Shown here piece after piece: positions 23,450-36,538 of a stretch of DNA of 64,000 bases. Positions within the stretch are counted from its first letter, which is position 1. Every line of letters starts with the position of its first letter. The DNA comes from Cryptomeria japonica. Its lineage: Eukaryota; Streptophyta; Pinopsida; Cupressales; Cupressaceae. Made by a program: the position numbers and the translations under genes. The stretch spans positions 312,933,664 through 312,997,663 of the forward strand of contig NC_081414.1 in the NCBI RefSeq assembly GCF_030272615.1, written 5' to 3'. A model generated the notes under the pieces. It searched no databases. It saw only the letters and a program-made list of their open reading frames with translations, and was not told the origin of the DNA.

Positions 23450-24653
23450 TTTGTTAGTTTACAGATTTGTCTTTTTCAAAAATTGACAATTTGACTCAGT
23501 TCAACCTAGGTATAAAGACAAACTAGACTAACAATTGGAGAAATCACTGTGAAACTAGCGATTTTCCTCACAATTTTGGAAAGGTACAACTCCCTTTGTA
23601 TGATATAATCTGGGTTTTATAGGGTATGCTTTTAACTAGAAAGTAGAAAAGGAAACTAACACCTATGCATAGCCATGGCACAAATGTGACTGGAAATGAG
23701 AATGAAAAGGAATAAAGATGGATGGTACACAATCCATCCAATTAGTCCCAGTGAGTGATAATAAATGAGAGAGTTAACAATGATTCTTTTCAAATAATAT
23801 GGACACAATTATGACTCACAGATCATTTTAATGGACATATTCATAGTTTGTCATAATAGAGGAAACATCAAGGAAAAGATTACAAAGACATAAGAAAATG
23901 ACAATAAAAGGAAATATAAATGAACACATAGTTTCATAAACATCTCCTTTCTTTCATTGATGTAAAAACATAACACACGATCTCTCTTTCTCTATTACAA
24001 AAGATTGTGCTTGAAAAAGAGAATACACTACTCAACCCTCTTCTAGAAATGAAAACTAAAACCTTTCTCTTTGTCGATTCTCACTCTCGCATTGAAGTGA
24101 AATGTGGGATTTGATTAAAGTCCCTTCAATAATCTATTAATTGCATGTTTAAAGACTCTCCAATGAGCCTTTTCAGTTTCTGTAACTGCTTCTTTCTTTT
24201 AAAAGACTTCAAAAATAAAATAGCCCTTTCACTTTCACGTGAAATTGATGCTTTAAAATGATTTAAAATATTTTAAAATGTTTTAAATTATTGCACACAA
24301 ACTATAGAGAACTTGAGAAATTTTAATTTCTCCTATGGCTATTTTAGAGCATGATTTTGTTGTGAGTCAATCGAGCATCCTAGGGCCACAAATGTTTTTG
24401 AGAAACTATGAAAATTAAAATAAAACGTGGGTTTATTATCCATTTTTTAGCAGCTCACAAAAATAAATTACTTTCTTTGTAAACTGACCCTACCAGCCAT
24501 ATCACTCCACAAAAAAAATAAAAAATTAACATATCATATGGGCTTGTACAACCACCAAATTAAAACTGGAGACATTTGAGGCCAAGAAGATCAAGTGGGT
24601 TTCCTTCAAATTTATGTAATTCACAATTTTTTTGAGACACATTTTATGACCTT
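23450..24653. other. AT-rich stretch without recognised genes
   Basis: No domain-bearing frame is visible. The left part may be the 5' flank or LTR of the minus-strand ORF's element. A near-tandem ATGATTTAAAATATTTTAAAA segment lies at about 24,255-24,285. Confidence 0.4.
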
Positions 24654-24864
24654 GGAACCATTAAAGTCGACTAATAAAAAAAATTAGAACTCTGAAACAA
24701 TGGAACCATTGAAGTTGGCAGATCAGAAATTTTGGAAACTCCAAAACAATGGAACCATTGAAGTCAGCGAATCAATTTTTTTTGGAACTCTAGAACATTG
24801 GAAACATTAAAGTTGACAAATTGGAAATTTTTGGAACTTTGGAACACTAGAACCATTGAATTTG
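24654..24864. repeat. 49-bp tandem repeat array
   Basis: Units beginning GGAACCATTRAAGT start at 24,654, 24,702, 24,751 and 24,800, with a partial unit at 24,849, so the period is 48-49 bp. Each unit has the form GGAACCATT-AAGTyGrC, an A/T-rich run, then GGAACTCTRGAACA. The array ends exactly at the TGTAATGCCCC element start. Confidence 0.85.
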
Positions 24865-26856
<1,992 letters not shown>

Positions 26857-26861
26857 ATATG
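26857..26861. other. Target-site duplication ATATG, left
   Basis: ATATG directly precedes the LTR start TGTAGACAC and is repeated exactly at 56,236-56,240 after the 3' LTR end CATCA. The repeat setting makes a chance match easier, but both LTR ends are independently defined. Confidence 0.85.
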
Positions 26862-27563
26862 TGTAGACACATAAATTTGTCTATTAATTAAATGAATATT
26901 AAATATTTATTTAATGACTAAATATTCTTCTACATTTAATTAATTCACTTTAGTCTATTCTTCTATTTTTAAGTTAAATAAATTTAATCAATTTATTTAA
27001 TTACTAACTATAGTCTAGGTTATTAAATAAATCTAATTTATTTAATTCATCCCCCCTTCTTCCTATTTAAATAAATTTAACATTTATTTAAAAATCAAAT
27101 CCCCTTTTTAAATAAATCAATGTTTATTTAAAAATAATTCATCCATCTGCATTCTCCTACAAATGCAAGTTGCACATTTAAATAGATTTTTATTTTAATA
27201 AAAACCTATTTACCCACACTCACCTCTTTCTAGATTATTCTTTATTTCTTTAAACCCCTTCTAGATTCTTCTAACCCCTTCCAATTTAGCCTAATCCCTC
27301 TTCTAAACATTTGCACAATCTTAATCCAAGATTAACCCTCAACCCATCATCTCACCCATTTAAGACTCTGTAGAGTCATAAATGTTTCCCTTCTCCAACA
27401 CACCAACCCACATGGGTCTTGACCCTTTGGTCAAAGCTTAACCATGGGTAAACTTTGCACAAGAGTTTACCTATTGGATAATAACCTTACCCTTGGATAA
27501 AAAATTTATCTAATAAACCCCAACCACATGAGGTTACCCTCATGTCCCCTCAGGCGTTTAATG

Positions 27564-28834
27564 TGTTGGCATTCTGATGCAATTTTGTATGACCGGTAAA
27601 TGATATGGTTGTCATTGTTGGCAACACCGTCTCCTTAGTCTTCTCAATCCTTAGGGAGTAAGCAAACCGGTCAGTGATTAAACTAGCAGATAGTAAGTAT
27701 ACAGACAAGCAGTAGACCGACAAGTAGTAGACCGGCAAGTAGTAAGGTGATCGGGTAGCGGTGAGTAGATCGGTAAGGAAGACGTCCTTCGGCTAAGCAA
27801 AGACTAAACTGGTACATAGGAAGAAATCAGCTAGACAAGGTTGTGATTGGTTCACCAGAAAATTCGGTAACTGACAGACTGGTAACGTTCAGTTACAACC
27901 AGTTAAATCATAAGTCTTCTCTCAGTAAACAAACAGACATATTGACATGTTCGACAATATTGACAGAGATTCCTGCATGATTTCAGAAGTGCATTTTAAG
28001 GCTTGACAATGGAATTTTGAAATGTATGTTTTGGAGGGAAAAGTTGGCGAAAGACTTAAGGGTCTATAAATTCACATATCTCATTCTTGAGAGGATTGTT
28101 GTTAAGGTGAATGAAGTTAATGTGAAAAAGGACACAGGGGGAGTTTTAGAGTGTGCAGAGCCGAGTGACAGAAGACCGATAGAGTGGGGTTTCACAAAGC
28201 AATGACTTAGGTGAGAGAGGACCGACAGTGCAGGATTCAAGTATTAGCAAAACGACAGAAGGCAGAGTTGTGAAGGACAGACACAACCAATGCAGACCAA
28301 GACCAATGCCTAATTGTGATTTGATTAGGCTAATGTGTAGCTTCATGTATTTGATCATTTATCTGTTGTTTTGAAATGACTGCAATATAAATCCCTTAAC
28401 TGGGTGGACTTTAACAGGTCCCATTGTATAAATACCTTAACCAGGTAACATCTTAACTGATGTTCTAAGTCTTTTAACAAGGCTACCTTTAACAGGGTAA
28501 AGGCACTAATCAGCCTTGTTCAAAATCCCTTAACCGGTTGGCACCTAACCAGTGTCTTTGTAATCTCCTAACAAGGATGGCTCTTCACCGGGCCTACTCC
28601 AGAAGAGTACAAATTTTGTGAGTTCCTACTCACACCGTGGTTTTCTCCCTATTGGGTTTCCACGAGATAAATCTATGTCTTTGTGTATCTTTTCATGTAT
28701 GCTTAATCTTCTACAGTAAATGTGTACATTAGTGAATGGTTAATTAGTTCATATTTAAAGCTAAAGTATCAATTAGTAAAAACCGGTAATGTACTGATTC
28801 ACCCCTCCCCTCTCAGTACTGGTTGGCACTAACA
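27564..28834 (+). mobile_element. SIRE-like copia solo LTR
   Basis: This 1271-bp insertion starts TGTTGGCATTC and ends GGTTGGCACTAACA. It is flanked by exact TAATG duplications (27,559-27,563 and 28,835-28,839), and the uninterrupted site can be read in the 3' LTR near 55,647. The tail GATTCACCCCTCCCCTCTCAGT is typical of SIRE-type LTR ends. No internal domain is present, so it arose by LTR-LTR recombination. Repeated CTTAACTGGGTGG / CTTAACCAGGTAAC / CTTAACCGGTTGG segments (about 28,395-28,560) form a short degenerate array. Confidence 0.93.
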
Positions 28835-29037
28835 TAATGCCCCCTTCCTCTCCTCTCAAGCCATTACATGTTGACACTTGTCATCATGGGATTGGATTGA
28901 AAACCATCACATGGATCACAAACCCATCAATCCTAACCCTTCACAAGCTCACTCAATCTTCGCCATTCAATCAATATTTTTTCCTATAAAGGAGCCCTCA
29001 CCTTCAAGCAAAGGAGGAAGCATTAGAGCATTGTTGT

Positions 29038-30126
29038 TGTACTCATGCTTGAATAACATAAATAAAATTATAAATCTGATTAGGGGGTAAAGACGATCAC
29101 AAATCTTTAACTAATCAAGTATAATCAAGCATAACACAATATAATGTCAAATACGAAAGAAATCAAAGCTTTAAACTAAGTAAAACTCCCTAAATCTGAT
29201 TTGTGCTTCCATTGTTCTTCTCCGAAATTACATGGGTGGCTCTCAGGTATTGCACTAAAATTCCTGCATAAGATGGCAATTGCTTTGAAGAGTGTGATCT
29301 AGACTAATTTGTGAAAATGATGTTGATTATATACATTTTCAACACATAAGGGGGAAGGATTTGAACTCAAGTCCTTATTGATAGTCAACTGATTTTGATT
29401 GATCGGTGAAATCATCTTGATTGATTTGTTAACTCAATAGATTGGTTTGTTAATAGGATAGATTGGAGAGTGAACTCAATTGATTAACCACCAGACTAAA
29501 TAGACTAGCTAGTTGACTGAATTGATTGATTAGATGACTGAATGGATTGGTGAGATAAGTGGATTGATTGACTAGTCAGAAAAAGATGATTTGAAGTGAA
29601 AAGGGGAGATTGAAGAGTTAACTGATTCAATCAATCAGTTATGATTTTGACATGTGTTGTAGGATTTTGGAATTGAATTTGATTTTCATTTTCAATTTGG
29701 ATTTGAATTTGGACTTTCGAATGCTGAAATGTGCATGAAATTAACTGAAATTCAGATTTGGTGAAATATTAATTTGATGATTTGCATTTAGATGAAATTA
29801 ATTGAAATTTGAATTTGGGGAATTTGGAGGAATAAATAAATAAATAAAAATAATTTAAATATTAGAAATAAAATTAATTAAATAATAAAGATTATTTAAT
29901 TAAGAAAATAATCGTAATTAATAAAATAAATAATATTTAAATAATATTTGAAAAAGGGGTTTGATTAATTAATTAGAGAATAGAAATTGAATAATTAATA
30001 AGATGAAGAATGACGATTGAGTCGGTTTAGAAGAATAATTAGCTTAGTTAAATAATTAAAGAATTACTTAATTAATTAAGACGAATAATTAGTAAATGAT
30101 GAAAAAGACATTTTTCAATGTCTACA
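29038..30126 (-). mobile_element. 3' LTR of the nested minus-strand element
   Basis: It reads TGTACTCATGCTTGAATAAC at the left edge and ends TTTTTCAATGTCTACA on the plus strand. It matches 36,539-38,554 apart from the extra block there. Both copies are about 1.09 kb once that block is removed. It holds many GATTGATTGATT/ACTGAATTGATT variants (about 29,380-29,640). Confidence 0.92.
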
Positions 30127-30169
30127 TTTGCCCCTCTTTGACACAATGTCGAAACGATGTTGTTTCAAA
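30127..30169 (-). promoter_or_regulatory. Polypurine tract and preceding hairpin (minus strand)
   Basis: On the minus strand the sequence TTTGAAACAACA...ATTGTGTCAAA forms a stem (with one mismatch) around a TCGTTTCGAC loop. AAAGAGGGGCAAA follows and then the LTR start TGTAGACA. The tract is identical to that of the first Tat element at 4888. Confidence 0.8.
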
Positions 30170-33070
30170 GAAAATAAAATTGCCCCAGTATGCCCTAGTG
30201 ATATTAGGGTATAATGCTCCCTCCAGAGACTATTTGTGCATTGAAGGCATGAATGATCTCTTGAAAGAAGAAGAATGTTATATGAGAGATGAAAGAATGG
30301 TCAGTTGATGACATGAATGAGTTTGATTGGATAGAAGAAATGGTTAGAATGATTCTAGATTGATTGAATGATAAGAATGATAGGATTGATATGATTGATG
30401 GGATTGATCTGATAAAGATAAAGTCTGGTTTCAGGAAGGATTAATCATGTATAAGACAAATGATAGATCAAAATTGGATGAATAATGAAATATGATGAAG
30501 GTGAAGAATAATTGATTGATAGATAGAATAGCCAATATGAGGAAATGATTTGAGATGGAATTAGAAAGATGTGAGTAGAAATTGAAATGAACTCATTAAG
30601 AGTAGAATATGTTAAATGAGAAAATGATCTTTGAGATAGAATCAACATGATGAGATGAGAAAATGAAATAATTTGATTGATGATGATACATGAGTCAATA
30701 TTGATGGAATGAACTAATATGATTGATGATGATAGTGAATGATGGTGATGAATACTCTTCTTTGCCTTTATTCATAGTGCAACACATTATCATCATTGAG
30801 CCTTATTATTTAACAATGAAGCTTGGTACACCAAGATATAAGGAACCAGGATGTATAGATATCTCATTGCAAGAAACAAACATGTAGCAGACAAGGAATG
30901 AACCCTCCATTCTGGGAATTATGCTAGGGGTCAAGGTATGTGTGGCATTCACAGGCTGAATGCTCCTATCACAGACACCCACTAAAGCAATTGCCCCATA
31001 ACTTCATTGGTTCTCACCAAAAAACAACAAACAAAGTAAAGGATCATGCCCATCATGGTTCTTCTAGTCACTTTTTGGACATCCTTGAGTAGCATAGAAA
31101 TGTGATGTTTGCCAATTGATAAAAGATAGAAACCAAATTAGACAAAATTCAACAGCTAAACTGACTGTACCTTTGTTTTGATTTGTTTGATGTGATGGTT
31201 GATAATGTCTGGTTTCAGAAGTTTTGGACCCCATTTAAGATTGATACGTCTGGTTTCAAGTGTATCTGATTCTATCTAAGACATGATAATGATCACGTTG
31301 ATGTGGATATCATCGATTGATAAGACTTGATTAGGTTGGTTGCAAATGTTTGATAAGATAGTTATATCCTTTGTTGAACTTTATGTGAAGTGTTTGCTAG
31401 ATATCTGCTAGGGTATTTGTTTCTCACAAGATATTTTATTGCAAGTTTTGATTGTTTTTTTTTTCGATTCTTAGTTCGTTTTAAAGAGCTTTTTAGATGT
31501 TTAGGGTCTTGTGGATCATTTTTGAATGTTTTTTTATTTTGTTGTTTTTGGTATTTGTTTAGGATCTTTTTTTTATTTTTAAGATTTTATCCAGACTTTA
31601 TCTGATTTTTAGATTTTTTATGTTTTGCAAATGTTTCTGTATTTTTGTTTTTTCGATTTGTTTGGATTTTCTCAATTATGCCCCCAAGTATGCAGACCTA
31701 TGATGATAACATGATTATGCATTTCAAGACAAATAATTTTTTATATGAGTTATGCGAATGCAATATGCAAGATGAATATGCAGTTCCTAATCAAACAAGG
31801 GTGAGTGTATGTGTCTTTCATTCTGAAATGTGCTTATTTAAATTAAAGGTGTGAAACATTTTAGAGATAGGAGCTCAATCCATTCTCAGAAGACTTTAGA
31901 TCATCCAATCTTAACACACTATGTAATCAAGATTTATGAATGGAGGGGCGGAAAAATTCTCCATCAATTCTTGAAACTTTGATCCCCTTTTGCCCATGTG
32001 TGTGCACTTGAGTTCATTCCAACTTTTATAACCATCAAAGACCATTGGAATCTTATGTGGCTAGCTACGTGAGTTATTATAACTTCAGAAGCATCCTGGT
32101 TAGAGCCTCGCTGCCAGCAATCTTTTAGGGCTCCGACGAGGTTATACACTGTAATCTCTCGAATATTGCTCCATTGCCAGCAGGCATCCATAGCCCTGAT
32201 GGAGTTATTCGCATGTTCCCTTGGTCAAGCTTTATTGCACATTTTTGTATGATATTTCAGTTATATATTTGTTCTATTTTGCCTTGAGATGGATATTTGG
32301 CATAAATTTTCTTTTTTTATTTTCTTGCCTTGATTTGTAAGTAATGAAACTTACTTGGGTATGACAATTACAGTAGCATTGAAGTAGAATTTTGGATTTT
32401 TCACTAGCCACATGACAAACTAGGTATCTGTAATGACTTAGAGCATTGATTAATGTGTGAGATATAGTAATTGATAGATTTTGGGTAACAAGGCTCAACA
32501 ATGAAACCTCTACTCAACCATGGATAAAGCTTAATCATAAGGTGACATTGAAGATAAATGAGTAAAGACCTCCTAAAACTTCATGAACAAGTATCTAGGA
32601 AACGAGACCACCTTCTCTCCTTTCAGTGCAAACAGGTGAATGACTTTGACAATCTCCTTGTTTTATTGATGCAGCTATATGAGAAAGTAATAATGATATG
32701 TAACTAGATATTGTGCAATATGAAATGCAGATATGCGTTACAATGCAGTAAAGAAATATGCAAATGTGGTACTGAAAAATTAAATGAACCCATCCCTTAG
32801 ATGTAATATCTTTTAAGGTGGATGTTGTTATTGGGTCGGTATGAGTTTTGTGTAGATAGTTCATTGGTCTTTGTTTGAAAAGTTGGATAGACCATGTTTT
32901 TTTAATAGGATATAAGGACTCAGCTAGGTGTATTCCATGTGCAGTTTTTGTTGTAGCCTCCTTATTTTTGAACCAATCCGGTTGTGATAGATCTTCTTGT
33001 CCCTAGCCTTTCAAGTGCGGGTATATGAGGTAAATATATTTTGGTTCCATATTTGTGGCATGAGAAGGTG
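30170..33070 (-). other. Long 3' non-coding region of the nested element
   Basis: On the minus strand this lies between the ORF stop and the purine tract. It is AT-rich, with a field of ATGATTGATGGGATTGAT-like degenerate repeats (plus strand 30,330-30,740) and GTCTGGTTTCA repeats (30,423, 31,207, 31,248). No domain-bearing frame was seen. Confidence 0.55.
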
Positions 33071-34504
33071 TTATGTTTTTTTTATTGATGTACTTTCAGA
33101 GGATGATGAAACCAACCAGGTGTTGATCTCAGTAGATGATGTTATGCTTGTGCTTGAAGAAGATGATATAACAATTTGGGTGTTGATTTCATTAGCTGGT
33201 GCTATGCTTGATTCTGTCACCATATTTACATGTGAAAATGGTGCACATACAATCATTGATAAATTGTTCTCTGCAGTATGATTTGGATTGGTGATTTTAT
33301 TGATCAGGGGCTCATGAACAACTTGTGTAGAGGCATTGGGATCATGAGGGGGACTAGGAGAAAAGGTTGATTCATTTGAGAGGGAATCTCATGAGAGAAG
33401 TGGAGGATTATGACATGGAAATGAAGGGATGGAGGGATCTTGACCAGGATCTGGAGAAATAATGGGATCTTGTTTAGGACATGAGGGTGAAGGGATGCTT
33501 TGATCTTGACTTGGAAAGAGATTATTAGGAAGGATGGAAGGTATGTCCTGATCTTGCTTGAGAGGTGGATGTTGGATGGGACTTGAAGGAACATCTTGCT
33601 CTTGAGAAACAAAGGTGTTATTGTGATTTGAATAGAAAAGAATGAGGGGATCAACATAAGATTCTTGGTTGGTGGGATCTTGATAAAAAATTGGGTAGGA
33701 TGGAAGGGTTTGTTCTTGATCCTGATTTGTTTCCTGACTGATTTCTTTTGATTTTGAATTATTCTCTTGACACGGGGAGGGAGTTTGAATGAGACTCTCT
33801 AAAGTGGGTTTTATTGGAAATGGAATAGATGGAAGCATTGGATCTTGAATTTTTGAAGCATAGCTAGGACTAGCTTCATGACTTGGATTAGGTAGCCTTT
33901 GGGAGATTGTGTTATTGGATAAAGATGGTGTGGATTGCTCTTGTGTAACTTCAAGGGATGATGAAATGGTGGATAGATATGATTGATTTGGATTTTGGTT
34001 TAATGGGATTTGATTTTGGTTGAAAGAGGTTGGATTTTGGTTGAAAGAGGTTGGATTTTGGTTGAAAGGGTTTTGGTTTTGGTTGAAAGAGGTTTGATTT
34101 TGGTTGAAAGGATTTTGAATGTTGGGTTGATTTGATTGGTATGTTTGATATGTTGGGTTGAAAGAAGGTTGACATGACTCTAATGTTGGTTGAACTAGAG
34201 TAGGAATGATTTTGTTGAAGATTGAAGGTTGGCATGTTTGAATGGTCTCACAAGAGAAGGAATGTTGGCTTGATAATGATTCTCTTTTGATTATCACTTC
34301 TCTCATCATTTTTTCTAACCAATCCCTATGGTTGTTAGGACTAGTCACATCTCTCATTTGTTGTTGCAAAGTCTTGATTTGTTGAGCCAAAATTTCTATG
34401 GATGATGGTGAGATAAGAATAGAAGGGATGAAATATTCACCTTCCCTACAGAATGCATAATGCCAGTCCACGATGTTTGCTTGATTGGTTTGGACCTAAG
34501 ATCA
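33071..34504 (-). pseudogene. Q/N/P/S-rich ORF of the nested element, one internal stop
   Basis: A single minus-strand frame runs from a TAG just upstream of 34,504 to the stop at 33,071, about 477 codons. Only one stop, TGA at 33,389, interrupts it. The N-terminal part has a short coil (EILAQQIKTLQQQMRDV), similar in kind to the MDILRQQMKDLAQQV stretch of the gag at 42,180 in the complete Tat element. A 7-residue repeat (FNQNPTS) of about five copies follows. The remainder is rich in Gln, Asn, Pro and Ser (for example QDQDIPSILPNN). There is no ATG in the opening residues, so the true start may use an upstream frame or be lost. A gag-derived protein is the best guess; the function is unknown. 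Confidence 0.6.
33996..34125 (-). repeat. 21-bp tandem repeat coding FNQNPTS
   Basis: On the plus strand TGAAAGAGGTTGGATTTTGGT recurs with TGAAAG at 34,021, 34,042, 34,063, 34,084 and 34,105, an exact 21-bp period that keeps the minus-strand frame. The units vary mostly at the last three codons (PTS, QNP, QIP). Confidence 0.9.
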
Positions 34505-36520
34505 CAACATGTAAGATGTTTTCTCCATTTCTAGAATTGTTGCAAAAGTTTGATTTTGACCCGATGTTTGATGTTGATGTTGAAACTTGACCTTGTTGAG
34601 TGTGTTTGATCTTGTTGATGTTGAAACTTGAATTTGTTGAGGTTTTGATCTTGTTGATGTTGATGTTGCAAAGACACAGTAGCAAGCAAAGAAAACAATT
34701 TAATTAAGAAAAGAGAGCACTTGTTTAAAGGACTTTTTCAAATCCTCATGAATGTTGAGATCTTTTTCAAGAGCCCATTTTATTTTCAATAGTATTTGGG
34801 AAATTAAATAACACATCAAGCAACCTCTCCTATTGAAAAAAGGTCATAAGTATTACCACAACCAACATCTTGATACTCCGTCATCTCAAACAACCCCGTC
34901 ACACCCTAAGGTATGTCTATTTTTTTGCCTTTGTCCGGAAATTAAACCAAAGAGGATCACTCCTCAATTGGCTTGTTATCTTGGGAGATATATGGTGAGT
35001 GTCTTGGGGGTGGATTCTTACCCACCCTTGCACTGTGATAATTCAAGTGTTTGGTTACTGACTCGGTTTGGCCTCTAGATCCTAAGGTTTTTAATTAGGC
35101 TTCCATTCGGGTGGGCATAGATCCAATGAATTTAATCATCGCTATGCCATTCCATCACCCATTGCTTACAATTTTTATTGCAAACACATTTATTTTATAG
35201 TGGTTCAGAATACTTGGCGTTAGCCATTACCACTTAGGTCGTTCCCCTCTCACTGGCCTTATGGGCTTCTTGGGAGGGTAGGCCTGCTAAAGGTTTTATC
35301 CTATTGCTAAAATTGAAAGAAAGCATAAAAGTGATGGGTATGGCTTTTTGATCACCCAAAAGAGGGGAGAGCATATACCTATCACCTCACAAACACGCAA
35401 AACAATGTTCTTTTTAACCCCAATTACAAAATTGTCTAGTCTAAATGGAGATGTTGCTCCATGAAAACATGGTATTAATTTTATCCCTCATAGCAATTGT
35501 GAAAAAGAAAACAGATTGTTTGTGGTTTATTTTAAATGCACCAAAATGAAAGTTTTTAAGCTACCCCTACAAGAAGACCATAAAAGGTTAGTTAACACAT
35601 GGTGGGCTCTCCAGGCTAATTTTTTTTTTCTTTTTGGGTTACAAATTTCAAAAATATCAAAAATATAATTTTCAGTATTTTCTACATGTTAGTAAACCAC
35701 ATTTTTAGAGGTCTTCGGAGCATTTTTAGCCCTCAAAACTTTGAATGGTCCTTTAAGGACTTTGCTATAGGCATGTCCAAAAAGGACTGAAACTAGAGCT
35801 CTTGGATATCTTCCCAACGGTGTAAGTGGTTTGCAATTTCAAGTTCAGAGTGAAAAGTTATGACTCTTCAAAGTTGGTTACAGATTTGACCTCTCTATTT
35901 TTAGAAACAGAGGCAATTACTGACAGAGAAAACAGATCAACTGAAACAAAAGCATTTTACCCTATTCCTACAAATGTGAATTACTATCTAATCAATTTTG
36001 AATTGATATAACATCAATTGTGAACTAATAATTGATTAATTGCGAATTTTTGTCAACGCAATTGCGAATTTCTGACAAAGCAATTGCGTATAAGTTAGGC
36101 TGAATTTTTTTAAAAAAATTAGAAAGAAGGAAAAGACAGAAGATAGAAGTTTTCGCTTTCTTTGATATGCTTTTTCCTCCTCCTGGCACCTGAACCTTGA
36201 AAATTACCCTTCCTACCATTGGATTAGAGACATTTTATGCATAAAAAAATATTTTTTCAGAATTGCAAGATTTTTCTGGGTTAGCAGTGCAAATGTCAGA
36301 AAAGCAAAAACGATGAACAAAAATGAAATTTTGACCTATTCCTACAATTGTAAATCAAAATTAAAAATTGTGAATTAGAATGACTACAATTGTGAACTAA
36401 TATGATGACAATTGCACATCAAAATGAACAAATGCGAATTTATGTAACTACAATTGCGCATCACAAAATTTTGTTCCATACAAGGCTTGCAAAAAAAAAA
36501 AAGTCATCAGAAGGTTGCTT
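34505..36520 (-). other. Leader region of the nested element
   Basis: The plus-strand segment 34,833-35,400 is the inverted counterpart of the complete gypsy's leader at 39,840-40,400. Shared parts include the CTTTGTCC segment, GGAGATATATGGTGAGTGTCTTGG on the plus strand here, GCACTGTGATAAT-like sequence and the block around AAAACCTTTAGCAGG. Nearer the primer site (35,992-36,470) lies a field of CAATTG-centred repeats. No coding region is recognised. Confidence 0.7.
35992..36470. repeat. CAATTG-centred degenerate repeats in the nested leader
   Basis: About eleven variants of ACAATTGCGAATTT / ACAATTGTGAACT occur, for example at 36,012, 36,058, 36,078, 36,385, 36,409 and 36,451. Each is centred on or near the palindrome CAATTG, with flanks GCGAAT or GTGAAC. 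They lie just downstream (minus-strand sense) of the primer site, the same place as the AGCGCT repeats in the complete Tat element. Confidence 0.7.
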
Positions 36521-36538
36521 CACTCCAAGTTCACCAAT
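36521..36538 (-). promoter_or_regulatory. Putative primer-binding site of the nested element
   Basis: On the minus strand the LTR end ATGAGTACA is followed by ATTGGTGAACTTGGAGTG. The first nine bases of TTGGTGAAC equal those of the complete Tat element's primer site, but the remainder differs. The tRNA was not identified. Confidence 0.6.

Noticed and set aside
29380-29640. GATTGATT-type repeats considered as a CRISPR-like or satellite array
   Set aside because: Spacing is irregular, units are short and degenerate, and the block is part of both LTR copies of the nested element.
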